From Sulfurimonas denitrificans DSM 1251 (GTDB taxonomy: Bacteria; Campylobacterota; Campylobacteria; Campylobacterales; Sulfurimonadaceae): DNA of 64,000 bases. This document shows, piece by piece, positions 34,721-53,388 of this stretch (position 1 is the stretch's first letter; each line of letters begins with the position of its first letter). The position numbers were made by a program, and so were the translations under genes. The stretch is taken from assembly GCF_000012965.1 (NCBI RefSeq), contig NC_007575.1:310001-374000 (forward strand), read 5' to 3'. The notes below the pieces were generated by a model, which did not search any database, had not been told where the DNA came from, and was given only the letters and a program-made list of their open reading frames with translations.

Positions 34721-34900
34721 ATGAATTTAGGTGTACATATTAAAAATGCTAGAATAGAATTAAGCAAAGTTATTTTTCCTACTAAAGGTCAAGTGAAACA
34801 AGCCTATATTTCTGTTTTAATTGTTGTAACAGTAATCACTGCTTTTTTAGCATTGGTTGATTTGCTTATGTCATCAATAATGTCGGCAATTTTAGGTTAA
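34721..34900 (+). CDS. secE: Preprotein translocase subunit SecE
   Basis: A 59-residue single-span SecE of the short bacterial type. An amphipathic N-terminal helix (IKNARIELSKVIFPTKGQVKQAYI) precedes one membrane helix (VLIVVTVITAFLALVDLL). It clamps the SecY channel. The ATG at 34721 follows GGAAAG; nusG starts 9 bases later. Confidence 0.95.
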   Translation: MNLGVHIKNARIELSKVIFPTKGQVKQAYISVLIVVTVITAFLALVDLLMSSIMSAILG

Positions 34901-34909
34901 GGGGTAACA

Positions 34910-35449
34910 ATGGAGAAAAAAAACAGTCATCAATGGTACTCTATACAAACATATGGCAATGAGAGAACTGTTCGTTTAGCAATTTTAAATCTTATAGAAG
35001 AGATGAGACTACAAGACTTCATAACAGATGTTATAGTTCCTACAGAAGATGTTATAGAAGTAAAAGATGGCAAGAAAAAAATATCTGAACGCTCACTTTA
35101 TTCAGGTTATGTTTTTGCTAGAATCGAACTCAATACTGAGATTCAACATATAATTCAATCAATACCAAAAGTATCTGGATTTATTGGTGAAGCAAATATT
35201 CCTACACCACTTAGTGAGCATGACATAAATGTAATACTAGATCGTGTTCAAAATCGTGCTGCGCCTAAGCCAAAGGTATTTTTTGATAATGGGGAGACTG
35301 TCCGAATTACAGATGGTCCATTTGCAAACTTTACGGCAACTGTAGATGAGTATGATTTAGAGCATGGAACTTTAAAACTAAATGTTTCAATTTTTGGAAG
35401 AGCAACACCAGTTGATATCTCTTATACTCAAGTTGAAAAAATAATTTAA
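34910..35449 (+). CDS. nusG: Transcription antitermination factor NusG
   Basis: A 179-residue NusG with the NGN domain (HQWYSIQTYGNERTVR at the start) and a C-terminal KOW domain (ETVRITDGPFANFTATVDEY). It increases processivity of RNA polymerase and couples it to Rho or the ribosome. It follows secE with a GGGGTAAC ribosome site, in the usual secE-nusG-rplK order. Confidence 0.97.
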   Translation: MEKKNSHQWYSIQTYGNERTVRLAILNLIEEMRLQDFITDVIVPTEDVIEVKDGKKKISERSLYSGYVFARIELNTEIQHIIQSIPKVSGFIGEANIPTPLSEHDINVILDRVQNRAAPKPKVFFDNGETVRITDGPFANFTATVDEYDLEHGTLKLNVSIFGRATPVDISYTQVEKII

Positions 35450-35460
35450 TTAGCAATAAG

Positions 35461-35610
35461 CTACGCTAACTTTAGATTTTTTATAAAAGTTTAAAGTTAG
35501 CGTAGTTTAAAGCGACTTGTCGCGCGAGCATCTGCTGAAGAAAACTTAGCGTTAGCGTAGCAAACTGGACTCTGTTCAGGTTGCGTTAAGTAAAATAATA
35601 AAAAGGAAAA
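35461..35610 (+). promoter_or_regulatory. Structured leader between nusG and rplK
   Basis: A 14-bp inverted repeat, CTACGCTAACTTTA (35461-35474) with its complement at 35492-35505, is followed by a third partial copy GTTAGCGTAG near 35551. A second stem, GCAA..CTGGA with TTCAG..TTGC, lies near 35560-35585. In E. coli, L1 represses rplK-rplA by binding this leader. An L1 site here is plausible but not demonstrated by sequence alone. Confidence 0.55.
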
Positions 35611-35613
35611 AAG

Positions 35614-36039
35614 ATGGCAAAAAAAATAATGGGCTACATTAAGCTTCAAATTGAAGCTGGCAAAGCAACTCCTGCTCCTCCAGTTGGACCAGCACTTGGT
35701 CAACGTGGTGTTAATATTATGGAGTTTACAAAAGCGTTTAATGAAAAAACAAAAGATAAGATGGGATTTAAAGTTCCTGTAGTTATTACTGTTTTTACTG
35801 ATAAAAGTTTTACGTTTGTTGTAAAACAACCACCAGCATCTGCTCTACTTATGCATGCTGCAGGTCTTAAAGGCGGTTCAAGTAATCCACTTAAAAATAA
35901 AGTGGCAAAACTTACTCAAGCGCAATTAATGGAAATTGTAAATAGAAAAATCGAAGATTTAAATACTGATGATAAAGAAGCTGCAGCTAAAACAATTGCT
36001 GGTTCAGCTCGTTCAATCGGTATTGAAATAGTAGATTAA
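35614..36039 (+). CDS. rplK: 50S ribosomal protein L11
   Basis: L11 forms the stalk base and the GTPase-associated centre. The 141-residue product has the N-terminal [19 protein letters not shown] motif and the C-terminal RNA-binding domain with LMEIVNRK and [11 protein letters not shown]. The ATG at 35614 follows AAAAGGAAAA. Paired with rplA as usual. Confidence 0.98.
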   Translation: MAKKIMGYIKLQIEAGKATPAPPVGPALGQRGVNIMEFTKAFNEKTKDKMGFKVPVVITVFTDKSFTFVVKQPPASALLMHAAGLKGGSSNPLKNKVAKLTQAQLMEIVNRKIEDLNTDDKEAAAKTIAGSARSIGIEIVD

Positions 36040-36109
36040 TATTAAACATTTTATCATCGACCACAGTGATATAAAGTTTTGTGGCAGAATTTCATAGGAG
36101 AATTTGACA

Positions 36110-36802
36110 ATGAGCAAAAGATATAAACAATTAACAGAAAAAATTGATGTTACTAAAGCGTATAGCGTTGATGAAGCATCACTATTAGTAAAAAATTTAG
36201 TAAGTGCAAAATTTGATGAAACAGTTGAAGTGGCATTTAATTTAAATGTAGATCCAAGACATGCGGATCAGATGATTCGTGGAGCTATTGTGCTTCCTCA
36301 TGGAACTGGTAAAACTGTACGTGTTGCAGTTTTTGCTAAAGGTGCTAAAGCTGATGAAGCCAAAGCTGCTGGAGCAGATATAGTTGGAACTGATGATTTA
36401 GTTCAGCAAATTAAAGATGGCATTTTCAACTTTGATATTGTTGTTGCTGCACCTGATTGTATGGGACTTGTTGGTCAAATTGGTCGTATTTTAGGGCCAA
36501 AAGGTATGATGCCTAACCCTAAAACTGGGACTGTAACTCCAGATGTTGCAACAGCAGTTAAAAATGTTAAGGGTGGGCAAGTAAATTTCCGTGTTGATAA
36601 AAAAGGAAATATACATGCAGGTATTGGTAAGGCAAGTTTTAATGCTGATAAAATATCTGAGAATCTTATAACATTTGTTAAAGCGATTAACAGACACAAG
36701 CCATCATCTGCAAAAGGTCGCTACATTAAAAATTGTGCTTTAAGTTTAACAATGAGTCCTGCTATCAAGCTTGATGTTATGCAATTAGCGGATATGAAAT
36801 AA
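36110..36802 (+). CDS. rplA: 50S ribosomal protein L1
   Basis: The L1 stalk protein that moves deacylated tRNA, and a translational repressor of its own operon in enterobacteria. The 230-residue product includes [34 protein letters not shown] and [18 protein letters not shown]. The ATG at 36110, 9 bases after AGGAG, is preferred to the TTG at 36104. Confidence 0.97.
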   Translation: MSKRYKQLTEKIDVTKAYSVDEASLLVKNLVSAKFDETVEVAFNLNVDPRHADQMIRGAIVLPHGTGKTVRVAVFAKGAKADEAKAAGADIVGTDDLVQQIKDGIFNFDIVVAAPDCMGLVGQIGRILGPKGMMPNPKTGTVTPDVATAVKNVKGGQVNFRVDKKGNIHAGIGKASFNADKISENLITFVKAINRHKPSSAKGRYIKNCALSLTMSPAIKLDVMQLADMK

Positions 36803-36815
36803 TTTAGTAATTTTT

Positions 36816-36954
36816 AGTGCTTTATTCGTAAAGCACTCTCAAGTTACTACTTTGGTAACTGCATTTTATGGACTGAAGATATAGGAGCGAAAGCTTAATA
36901 TGCTGATAATAATTAGCATCCCTATTGAAGTGTTGTCTGGAAAGGAGATATTCT
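36816..36954 (+). promoter_or_regulatory. Ribosomal protein L10 leader
   Basis: The 152-base gap between rplA and rplJ contains a UUCG-capped 9-bp hairpin AGTGCTTTA/TAAAGCACT (36816-36837), a second stem AGTTAC/GTAACT (36842-36860), and a conserved-looking ACTGAAGATATAGGAGCG segment before rplJ. Position and content match the L10 leader family bound by the L10/L7-L12 complex to limit rplJL translation. Confidence 0.65.
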
Positions 36955-37434
36955 ATGACAAAAACACAAAAAGCTGAAATTATTGAAGTACTTTCAAATG
37001 AATTTAAAGATGCTCAAAGTGTAATCTTTTGTGATTACAAAGGTTTGAGCGTTTCTAAGCTTGAGAATTTGAGAAAAATGGCTCGTGCTAAAGATACAAA
37101 AGTTCAAGTTGTTAAAAATACGTTAGCTACTATTGCACTAAGCAATGCTTCACTAACGGGTGTTGAATTAAAAGACACTAATATTTTAGTATGGGGAGCA
37201 GATTCTGTTGCTACATCTAAAGTATGTGCTGACTTTGCTAAAGATAATGAAAAATTTGTAATTAAGTCTGCTTATGTTGATCGTGAAGCTGCTGATGCTG
37301 CTAAGGTTGAAGCATTTGCTAAACTTCCTGGTCGTGAGGAGCTTCTTGCTATGCTTGCTGCTACTTGGATGGCACCAGTTACATGTTTCACTATTGGACT
37401 TGACGCATTAAGACAAAAAAAAGAGGAAGCTTAA
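36955..37434 (+). CDS. rplJ: 50S ribosomal protein L10
   Basis: The stalk-base protein that binds L7/L12 dimers. The 159-residue product begins MTKTQKAEIIEVLSNEF, has FCDYKGLSVSKLENLRKMAR and VVKNTLATIAL, and ends with the L12-binding helix. The frame opens at 36925, but the ATG at 36955 follows AAAGGAG and gives the family start. Confidence 0.97.
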   Translation: MTKTQKAEIIEVLSNEFKDAQSVIFCDYKGLSVSKLENLRKMARAKDTKVQVVKNTLATIALSNASLTGVELKDTNILVWGADSVATSKVCADFAKDNEKFVIKSAYVDREAADAAKVEAFAKLPGREELLAMLAATWMAPVTCFTIGLDALRQKKEEA

Positions 37435-37493
37435 TAGCTTTCAACAAACATAGATGATTTAAATCATCAAAATAAAAATTAAGGAGCTATATT

Positions 37494-37862
37494 ATGGCTA
37501 TAACTAAACAAGATGTATTAGAGTTTATCTCAGGACTTTCTGTATTAGAACTTTCTGAATTAGTAAAAGAGTTTGAAGAGAAATTTGGTGTATCTGCACA
37601 GCCTGTAGCTGTTGCTGGTGGTGCTGTTGCTGCAGTTGCTGTTGAAGAGCAAACAGAATTTAATGTTATCATCACTGATGCTGGCGATAAAAAAATCAAC
37701 GTAATTAAAGTTGTTCGTGCATTAACTGGTCTTGGATTAAAAGAGGCTAAAGATGCAACTGAGAATGTACCTTCAACAATAAAAGAGGGTGTAGATAAAG
37801 AGACTGCTATGAATGCTAAAAAAGAGCTTGAAGAAGCTGGCGCAAAAGTAGAAGTTAAATAA
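37494..37862 (+). CDS. rplL: 50S ribosomal protein L7/L12
   Basis: The multimeric acidic stalk protein that recruits translation factors. The 122-residue product has an N-terminal dimerisation domain ([22 protein letters not shown]), an Ala/Val/Gly hinge (residues about 40-52) and the globular C-terminal domain ending [10 protein letters not shown]. The ribosome site is AAGGAG. Confidence 0.98.
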   Translation: MAITKQDVLEFISGLSVLELSELVKEFEEKFGVSAQPVAVAGGAVAAVAVEEQTEFNVIITDAGDKKINVIKVVRALTGLGLKEAKDATENVPSTIKEGVDKETAMNAKKELEEAGAKVEVK

Positions 37863-37875
37863 TTTTACTACCTAC

Positions 37876-37920
37876 TCGCAACACAGGAGAAGACATTTTT
37901 CCTGATAGTTGCGAATTTTT
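37876..37920 (+). terminator. rplL-rpoB attenuator/terminator
   Basis: TCGCAAC (37876-37882) pairs with GTTGCGA (37908-37914), and CAGGA (37884-37888) with TCCTG (37900-37904), followed by a T5 run at 37916-37920. This two-part stem with a T tail is a good intrinsic terminator. In E. coli a partial terminator at this place lowers rpoBC expression relative to rplJL. Confidence 0.7.
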
Positions 37921-37964
37921 GGGCGCTTTTACGAATGGATTTTTATCTCTTCGTAAAAGTGCCC
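37921..37964 (+). other. Strong 15-bp hairpin in the rplL-rpoB gap
   Basis: GGGCGCTTTTACGAA (37921-37935) pairs with TTCGTAAAAGTGCCC (37950-37964), with one G-T pair. In E. coli an RNase III site lies between the attenuator and rpoB; this long stem directly after the attenuator could serve the same purpose. That role is inferred from position. Confidence 0.65.
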
Positions 37965-38016
37965 TTATGTCGTTTATAAGCACTGAATAGAAGCTCTAAC
38001 TTTTGAGCTAAAAATC

Positions 38017-38061
38017 ATCTAGGGACGCCTAGATACGAAACCTTAATCTTTAATGATTAAG
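38017..38061 (+). other. Two tandem hairpins before rpoB
   Basis: ATCTAGG-GACG-CCTAGAT (38017-38034) and CTTAATC/GATTAAG (38042-38048 with 38055-38061) are consecutive perfect 7-bp stems ending 28 bases before the rpoB start. A weaker AGCTC/GAGCT stem precedes them at 37992-38009. They may shape the rpoB leader. Confidence 0.55.
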
Positions 38062-38086
38062 TCTTAATAACAACTCATCGAGGTAG

Positions 38087-46739
<8,653 letters not shown>

Positions 46740-46749
46740 AAAAATTTAC

Positions 46750-46774
46750 TTAGAGATCTTCTTAAGGTCTCTAA
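46750..46774 (+). other. Hairpin after rpoC
   Basis: TTAGAGATC (46750-46758) pairs with GGTCTCTAA (46766-46774), a 9-bp stem with one G-T pair and a TTCTTAA loop. No T run follows, so it may protect the rpoC 3' end. The 198-base gap 46740-46937 also contains one copy of CTACATGTA (46777-46785) and an AT-rich stretch likely to hold the rpsL promoter. Confidence 0.5.
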
Positions 46775-46937
46775 ACCTACATGTACTTCTTCTATAATTC
46801 TACAAATAAAATATTATATATTAATTTATTCTTAAAATAAGCTAACTTTAATCACAATTTATATAACATTACGCGTCTATAACTCCCTAAAATTTAGCGA
46901 GTTAAATTCTACTGGAAAAATTAAGTAAAGGAATTGT

Positions 46938-47318
46938 ATGCCTACAATTAATCAATTGATTAGAAAAGAGCGTCAAAAAGTGGTTAAAAAATCAAAATCA
47001 CCTGCTCTAGTATCATGTCCACAGCGTCGTGGAGTTTGTACTCGTGTTTACACAACTACACCAAAAAAACCTAACTCAGCTTTGAGAAAAGTTGCAAAAG
47101 TTCGTTTAACTTCTGGTTTTGAAGTTATTTCATATATCATGGGAGAGGGTCACAACCTTCAAGAGCACTCAATAGTTCTAGTTCGTGGTGGCCGTATTAA
47201 AGACTTACCAGGTGTTAAGTACCATATCGTTCGTGGTGCATTAGATACTGCTGGTGTTGCTAACCGTACTGTTTCTCGTTCTAAATATGGAACTAAGAGA
47301 CCTAAAGTTAAAAAATAG
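46938..47318 (+). CDS. rpsL: 30S ribosomal protein S12
   Basis: The decoding-centre protein. The 126-residue product has [18 protein letters not shown], with Lys at the classical streptomycin-resistance position (wild-type), and the second site [12 protein letters not shown]. It starts after TAAAGGAATTG. First gene of the str operon here (rpsL, rpsG, fusA). Confidence 0.98.
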   Translation: MPTINQLIRKERQKVVKKSKSPALVSCPQRRGVCTRVYTTTPKKPNSALRKVAKVRLTSGFEVISYIMGEGHNLQEHSIVLVRGGRIKDLPGVKYHIVRGALDTAGVANRTVSRSKYGTKRPKVKK

Positions 47319-47407
47319 TCCCAAGCTAATTAAGCTAAAAAAAGAAAATAACACAGGATATACCTTTAGTGGTATATTTTGAGTAAATTTAAAAAAAATT
47401 GAAGTAA

Positions 47408-47887
<480 letters not shown>

Positions 47888-47899
47888 TAGGAATATAAT

Positions 47900-49990
47900 A
47901 TGGCAAGATCACATAAATTAGAAGACGTTAGAAACATTGGTATTGCTGCTCACATTGATGCAGGTAAAACTACAACGACAGAAAGAATCCTTTTCTATAC
48001 AGGTCGTGAGCACAAAATCGGAGAGGTTCATGATGGCGCTGCTACTATGGACTGGATGGAGCAAGAGCAAGAGCGTGGTATTACTATCACTTCTGCTGCA
48101 ACTACATGTGAATGGGCTGGAAAGCAAATTAACATTATAGATACTCCAGGTCACGTTGACTTCACTATCGAAGTTGAGCGTTCAATGCGTGTTCTTGATG
48201 GTGCTGTTTCAGTTTTCTGTGCAGTTGGTGGTGTTCAGCCTCAATCTGAGACTGTTTGGAGACAAAGAAATCGTTATGGCGTACCATCGATTGTATTTGT
48301 TAACAAAATGGATAGAACAGGTGCAAACTTTTATGCAGTTGAAGAGCAGATTCGTACACGCCTTAAAGGTAATCCAGTTCCTATTCAGATACCAATAGGC
48401 GAAGAAGATAACTTCTTAGGTGTAATAGACCTTGTTAAGATGAAAGCAATTGTTTGGGATGTAGATGCTGCTATGGGTTCAAATTACCATGTAGAAGAGA
48501 TTCCAGCAAATTTACTTCAAAAAGCACAAGAATATCGTGAAAAAATGATTGAATCTATCTCTGAAGTAGATGGTAACGAACACCTTGCAGAAAAATATTT
48601 AGAGGGTGAAGAGTTAAGCGAAGATGAGATTATTGCAGGTATTAAAGCTGCTACAATCGGTATGCACATTGTTCCAATGACAGCTGGTACATCATTTAAA
48701 AACAAAGGTGTTCAAACTCTTCTTGATGCAGTTGTTGCTTACCTTCCAGCTCCTACTGAGTGTGCTCCAATTAAGGGCACAATGATGGATGATGAAGATG
48801 AAGAAGTTATCGTCCCATCAACAGACAGTGGGGAGTTTGCATCACTAGCGTTTAAAATTATGACTGATCCATTCGTTGGAACGTTAACTTTTATTCGTGT
48901 ATATCGTGGTTCACTTGAAGCTGGTTCATTCGTTCATAACTCTACTAAAGATAAAAAAGAGAGAATTGGGCGTATCGTAAAGATGCACGCTGTTAAACGT
49001 GAAGATATAAAAGAGATTTATGCTGGTGAAATCGGTGCAGTTGTTGGTTTGAAATATACAACTACTGGAGACACTTTGTGTTCAGAAGCTGATAAAGTTA
49101 TATTAGAGCGTATGACATTCCCTGAGCCAGTTATCTCTGTAGCAGTTGAGCCAAAAACTAAAGCTGACCAAGAAAAAATGGGTCTAGCTTTAGCTAAACT
49201 TGCTGCTGAAGATCCATCTTTTAAAGTACATACTGATGAAGAAACAGGACAAACTATTATCTCTGGAATGGGTGAACTACACCTTGAAATTCTTGTTGAC
49301 CGTATGAAGAGAGAGTTTAAGGTAGAAGCTGAAGTTGGCGCGCCACAAGTTTCTTACCGTGAAACTATTAGAGACACAGTTAACCAAGAGTACAAGTACG
49401 CTAAACAATCTGGTGGACGTGGTGCATTTGGACATGTATATCTTACAATCAAGCCAGGTGATGCTGGAACAGGTTTTGTATTCCATAACGAAATCAAAGG
49501 TGGGGTAATTCCAAAAGAGTATATTCCTGCAGTTGAAAAAGGTTGTGCTGAAACTATGAGTAATGGTGTTCTTGCAGGTTATCCTATGGAAGATATCGAT
49601 ATTACTCTATATGATGGTTCATACCATGAAGTTGACTCTAACGAGATGGCATTTAAACTTGCTGCTTCAATGGGATTCAAAGAGGGTTGTAGAAAAGCAA
49701 GACCTGCTATTTTAGAGCCACTTATGAAAGTTGAAGTTGAAGTTCCTGAGGACTATATGGGTGATGTTATCGGTGACTTAAATCGTCGTCGTGGACAAGT
49801 TACAAATATGGGAGATAGAAGCGGAAACAAAATAGTTGACGCATTTGTTCCTCTTGCTGAGATGTTTGGTTACTCAACTGACCTTCGTTCAGCTACTCAA
49901 GGACGTGCTACATACTCTATGGAATTTGATCACTATGAGGAAGTTCCAAAAAATGTGTCTGAAGAAATCATTAAAAAGAGAAATGGCTAA
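47900..49990 (+). CDS. fusA: Elongation factor G
   Basis: The translocation GTPase. The 696-residue product has G1 [34 protein letters not shown] and [10 protein letters not shown], followed by domains II-V ([24 protein letters not shown]). Length is canonical. It starts 12 bases after rpsG. tuf, often next in the str operon, is absent here and lies at 33130. Confidence 0.98.
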   Translation: MARSHKLEDVRNIGIAAHIDAGKTTTTERILFYTGREHKIGEVHDGAATMDWMEQEQERGITITSAATTCEWAGKQINIIDTPGHVDFTIEVERSMRVLDGAVSVFCAVGGVQPQSETVWRQRNRYGVPSIVFVNKMDRTGANFYAVEEQIRTRLKGNPVPIQIPIGEEDNFLGVIDLVKMKAIVWDVDAAMGSNYHVEEIPANLLQKAQEYREKMIESISEVDGNEHLAEKYLEGEELSEDEIIAGIKAATIGMHIVPMTAGTSFKNKGVQTLLDAVVAYLPAPTECAPIKGTMMDDEDEEVIVPSTDSGEFASLAFKIMTDPFVGTLTFIRVYRGSLEAGSFVHNSTKDKKERIGRIVKMHAVKREDIKEIYAGEIGAVVGLKYTTTGDTLCSEADKVILERMTFPEPVISVAVEPKTKADQEKMGLALAKLAAEDPSFKVHTDEETGQTIISGMGELHLEILVDRMKREFKVEAEVGAPQVSYRETIRDTVNQEYKYAKQSGGRGAFGHVYLTIKPGDAGTGFVFHNEIKGGVIPKEYIPAVEKGCAETMSNGVLAGYPMEDIDITLYDGSYHEVDSNEMAFKLAASMGFKEGCRKARPAILEPLMKVEVEVPEDYMGDVIGDLNRRRGQVTNMGDRSGNKIVDAFVPLAEMFGYSTDLRSATQGRATYSMEFDHYEEVPKNVSEEIIKKRNG

Positions 49991-49998
49991 TAAAGCCT

Positions 49999-50025
49999 AA
50001 TAATACTTCTTTATGAAGTATTATT
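49999..50025 (+). terminator. Terminator after fusA
   Basis: An 11-bp perfect stem, AATAATACTTC (49999-50009) with GAAGTATTATT (50015-50025), and a TTTAT loop, starts 9 bases after the fusA stop. The following sequence is only mildly T-rich. It separates the str operon from the convergent minus-strand gene at 50051. Confidence 0.65.
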
Positions 50026-50050
50026 GCTCTTCTTATATAAAAAACCCTTT

Positions 50051-50284
50051 CTATTTTTTCTTTCTATTTTTTAAAAACACGATATATTTTATAATCAACC
50101 TCACAAAGCCAATCAAAATATAAATCAGAGATGTCCAGAGCAGTGGATGAAAAAAGTTCCCTTTTTCTACCATTAAATCAATTCTTCCAAATGGAGAAGT
50201 AAGTAAATCAGAGTGCTGCAAAAGAGATAGCACCAACAATATAGCCAAGAAATATACGAGTTCAGTTGTTGTTTTTTTAATCAT
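50051..50284 (-). CDS. Small two-span membrane protein of unknown function
   Basis: A 77-residue protein with a hydrophobic helix at about residues 8-24 (ELVYFLAILLVLSLL), a short loop, a second helix at about 48-70 and a basic C-terminus (KNRKKK). It lies 54 bases downstream of the bpt gene on the same strand and is possibly co-transcribed. No family recognised. Confidence 0.55.
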   Translation of the reverse strand: MIKKTTTELVYFLAILLVLSLLQHSDLLTSPFGRIDLMVEKGNFFHPLLWTSLIYILIGFVRLIIKYIVFLKNRKKK

Positions 50285-50338
50285 AGTGAAATTATAATAA
50301 AAAAATAAAAAATATTATTGTTTTGTGAAATAATTTAC

Positions 50339-51052
50339 TTATAACCAAAGAGCCTCTTCAAAAAGTTCGGGTCTATCTTGAAGTGTCAAATATGGAGTAT
50401 AATGCGCTTTATATGCAAGGGAAGGGCACTCTTTTACATAATAACCTAAATATATCCAACTCTTATTACTATTTTTTGCAAAGAGTATTTGATTATAAAG
50501 AGAGAGTCGTCCAAGAGAGTAGTGTGAATAGGCGGGATCATAGTAGAAGTATATAGATGAGATTCCATCATTTAAAACATCAATAAGATCAACTCCAATT
50601 AATTTATCTTCATAATAGTAGAGTATTTCATAACCAAAATCATGGTGTCCATCTACAAATGAGCTGTGGTAGCTTTGTGCTGAGGATGGTGTATAATCCC
50701 ACCCTTTTTTCTCTCTCATGTAGAGGTGATATTTATCAAAAAGTTCAAGATGAGCTCTGCTAAGAGATGGCTTTTGTATATAGCTTTTAATTTTTGATGC
50801 TTTTTTTAGCACTCTTTTTTGAGAAGAGGAGAATATGAAGTTATCTACGTCTATTTTTATGCTTTTGCACTCATCGCAGTTGCTGCATACTGGTCTAAAA
50901 TAGACCTTCCCAAATCTTCTATAACCTCTCTCAATTAGCTCTTGAGAAAATAGAACTGAGCACTCATCAACGATTTTATAGTGAGTGGTCTGATTTTTGC
51001 TTTTTAGATAAGAACAACTATCATTAGTTTCAAATTCTTTAAGTATATTCAT
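50339..51052 (-). CDS. bpt: Aspartate/glutamate leucyltransferase (Bpt)
   Basis: Transfers leucine from Leu-tRNA to N-terminal Asp or Glu of proteins, marking them for ClpS/ClpAP degradation (bacterial N-end rule). The 237-residue product has the ATE/Bpt signature: ERGYRRFGKVYFRPVCSNCDECKSIKI with its Cys pair and the GNAT-like C-terminal half (LIGVDLIDVLNDGISSIYFYYDP). Length is typical. ClpS is not in this window. Confidence 0.9.
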   Translation of the reverse strand: MNILKEFETNDSCSYLKSKNQTTHYKIVDECSVLFSQELIERGYRRFGKVYFRPVCSNCDECKSIKIDVDNFIFSSSQKRVLKKASKIKSYIQKPSLSRAHLELFDKYHLYMREKKGWDYTPSSAQSYHSSFVDGHHDFGYEILYYYEDKLIGVDLIDVLNDGISSIYFYYDPAYSHYSLGRLSLYNQILFAKNSNKSWIYLGYYVKECPSLAYKAHYTPYLTLQDRPELFEEALWL

Positions 51053-51093
51053 GCGGGAAGTTTGACATAATTTACTTTATAAAAAGGAAAAAA

Positions 51094-51438
51094 ATGAGAG
51101 AGATATTTATCAGATACAAAATAGTTATATTTAGAGTTCTTGGCATTATGATGTTATTGATTGGATTCATACTATTTTTTTGGATGTCACCAAAAGAGGG
51201 CTTTAGTGAAAATGAGGTCGCTTTAGCAAATTTAGCCAGAATGGAGGCTAGTGTAAAAGGCGGTTCTGCAACTACTTCGAAACAGAGTCAAAAACCTGAT
51301 GCATCAAAATTTGTGCAAGAGCTTCAAAATGCTCAGCAACAACAAGTCCAGTATCTACTTATAGCAACTATGATATTTGGAGTGTTGTTTTTGTTATATA
51401 GTTTTATCTCAAAACCTAAGAACGATTCTGAGATATAA
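51094..51438 (+). CDS. Two-span membrane protein of unknown function
   Basis: A 114-residue protein with membrane helices at about 10-31 ([20 protein letters not shown]) and 85-107 ([20 protein letters not shown]). They flank a Ser/Gln-rich soluble linker of about 50 residues. It has an AAAAGGAAAAAA site before the ATG. Its 3' end overlaps the convergent prfB by 23 bases. No family recognised. Confidence 0.6.
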   Translation: MREIFIRYKIVIFRVLGIMMLLIGFILFFWMSPKEGFSENEVALANLARMEASVKGGSATTSKQSQKPDASKFVQELQNAQQQQVQYLLIATMIFGVLFLLYSFISKPKNDSEI

Positions 51439-52513
51439 GAACATCCTCAATCATTTTGTCTATGTCTCCATCTAGTATAGCACTCACATTTGAGTATGCT
51501 ATATTGCTTCTTGTATCTTTTATCTGCTGATATGGTTGCATAACATAAGAGCGTATTTGATGCCCCCAGCCTATTTCACTTTTTGCTATACCTGCAATTT
51601 CTGCTTTTTGATTCTCTAGTTCTAACTCATAGAGTCTTGACTTTAACATCTTCATAGCAGTAGCCCTGTTCTTGTGTTGGCTTCTATCATTTTGACACTG
51701 TACAACAACACCAGTTGCTATATGAGTTATTCTAATAGCAGACTCTGTTTTATTTACATGTTGTCCGCCAGCACCGCTTGAGCGATATGTATCAACACGA
51801 ATATCTCTGTCTTCTATCACTATATTTATGTCATCATCAACCTCTGGTGAAACCATTACAGAGCTAAAAGAGGTATGTCTCTTTGCATTAGAATCAAATG
51901 GAGATATACGTACAAGTCTGTGAATACCATTTTCTACTTTTAGATAGCCATAAGCGTTCTCGCCTGAGATAAGCAGAGATACATCTTTTATGCCTGCTTC
52001 ATCACCAGCTTGATAGTCGAGAACTTCAACACTCCATCCACGTCTCTCAGCAAATCTTTTATACATTCTAAGAAGTATAGAAGCCCAGTCTTGGCTCTCA
52101 GTTCCACCAGCTCCAGGATGGATTGAAAGAATAGCATTATTGCCATCGGTCTCTTCACTTAGTAAAACTTCAATCTCCATTGTACGGATAAGGTCTTCTA
52201 TATGTTGGGCGCCATTAAAACACTCTGCAATTAAATCCTCATCATTTTCCTCTTTTGCCATCTCATAAAGCTCTTTTGCATCATCAATAGCATTTTTTGC
52301 AAGATTATATTTCTTTAATTTTCGCTCACATTGTGTTTTGTCTTTTTGAACTAAAGCGGCGTTAGATGAATCATTCCAAAAATCTTGTGAATTTTCAAGT
52401 TCATCAATTTGGGCAACTCTTTTATATAGTTTATCAGGTTCTACAACACCTGTTATATTGCTCATTTTTTTTGAGAGATTTTTTAAAAGTTCTGTATATT
52501 CGTAGTTATCCAT
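51416..52513 (-). CDS. prfB: Peptide chain release factor 2
   Basis: Terminates translation at UGA and UAA. The 365-residue product has the tripeptide anticodon SPF (204-206) and the catalytic GGQ (249-251, [14 protein letters not shown]). The reading frame is continuous, so the +1 programmed frameshift that autoregulates prfB in E. coli is absent. A possible promoter faces that of panC (52532-52549). Confidence 0.97.
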   Translation of the reverse strand: MDNYEYTELLKNLSKKMSNITGVVEPDKLYKRVAQIDELENSQDFWNDSSNAALVQKDKTQCERKLKKYNLAKNAIDDAKELYEMAKEENDEDLIAECFNGAQHIEDLIRTMEIEVLLSEETDGNNAILSIHPGAGGTESQDWASILLRMYKRFAERRGWSVEVLDYQAGDEAGIKDVSLLISGENAYGYLKVENGIHRLVRISPFDSNAKRHTSFSSVMVSPEVDDDINIVIEDRDIRVDTYRSSGAGGQHVNKTESAIRITHIATGVVVQCQNDRSQHKNRATAMKMLKSRLYELELENQKAEIAGIAKSEIGWGHQIRSYVMQPYQQIKDTRSNIAYSNVSAILDGDIDKMIEDVLISQNRS

Positions 52514-52531
52514 AAAATTTGTCCAATAGTG

Positions 52532-52549
52532 TATAATTGCGCGATTATA
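52532..52549. promoter_or_regulatory. Face-to-face overlapping promoters of prfB and panC
   Basis: TATAATTGCGCGATTATA contains a plus-strand TATAAT (52532-52537) reading toward panC and a minus-strand TATAAT (52549-52544) reading toward prfB. They are separated by only six bases. The distances to the two start codons are nearly equal (29 and 30 bases). Each initiation point would fall within the opposite -10 box. Confidence 0.55.
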
Positions 52550-52566
52550 TTAAATTGAGGCTTAAA

Positions 52567-53388
52567 ATGAAGATTATTTCTAATCCCCTAGAGCTAAAAG
52601 AGTATCTTAAAGATGAGAAGCGCTCTATTGGTTTTATCCCAACAATGGGCGCTTTACATGAGGGTCATATTGCACTCATAAAAAAAGCAAAAGAGCAAAA
52701 TGAGCTTGTTGTTGTATCTATATTTTTAAATCCTACACAATTTTTAAAAGGCGAAGATTTAGACAAATATCCCAAAAAAGATGAAGCTGACAGACAAATA
52801 TGTAAGCTTTGCGGAGTTGATATACTTTTTTTTCCACATGTAGATGGTATTTACGGCTCTGATGAAGTCTCACTGCTGGCTCCAAAGATAAGAGGGTTTG
52901 TTTTAGAGGGGCAAAGCAGACCTAGCCATTTTAATGGCGTACTAACAGTTGTTATGAAACTCTTAAATATCGTAAGACCAAAAAGAGCCTATTTTGGAAA
53001 GAAGGATGCTCAACAGCTAAATCTAATCTCTTTAATGGTTAAACAACTTTTTATGAGTGTAGAGATTGTCGCAGTGGATACTGTTAGGGAAAAGGATGGA
53101 TTAGCCCTTAGTAGTAGAAACGCATATTTAACGCCAGCTCAAAGGCAAGAGGCTCTAAAAATAGCTACATCTTTAAGAAGTGCGACGGCTATGGTTATGA
53201 GAGGTATTTTTGATTCAGAACTTATAATAGCAAACATGAGAGAGATTTTATCACCTTTAGATATCTCTTATGTTGCTATTGTGAACCGTGAATTTACTGA
53301 GCTTAAGAGAGTAGAGATAGGAAATAGTGTGATTTTAGTTGAGGCTAGCCTCGGGAGTACTAGGCTGCTCGATAATATTTGGCTTTAA
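52567..53388 (+). CDS. panC: Pantothenate synthetase
   Basis: Joins pantoate and beta-alanine (made by PanD, 23933-24298) to pantothenate using ATP. The 273-residue product has the nucleotide-binding PTMGALHEGH motif, VSIFLNPTQF, KLLNIVRPKRAYFGKKDAQQ and REKDGLALSSRN. The ATG at 52567 is chosen over the frame opening at 52537 because it gives the normal N-terminus. The 3' end overlaps the convergent penicillin-binding protein gene by 54 bases. Confidence 0.95.
   Translation: MKIISNPLELKEYLKDEKRSIGFIPTMGALHEGHIALIKKAKEQNELVVVSIFLNPTQFLKGEDLDKYPKKDEADRQICKLCGVDILFFPHVDGIYGSDEVSLLAPKIRGFVLEGQSRPSHFNGVLTVVMKLLNIVRPKRAYFGKKDAQQLNLISLMVKQLFMSVEIVAVDTVREKDGLALSSRNAYLTPAQRQEALKIATSLRSATAMVMRGIFDSELIIANMREILSPLDISYVAIVNREFTELKRVEIGNSVILVEASLGSTRLLDNIWL

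Noticed and set aside
35497-35829. 110-codon minus-strand frame over the rplK leader
   Set aside because: Half overlaps rplK and half overlaps the structured leader; Cys/Phe-rich translation without family features.
51416-52513. Programmed +1 frameshift in prfB
   Set aside because: The reading frame is continuous from start to stop; no in-frame TGA or slippery site is needed.
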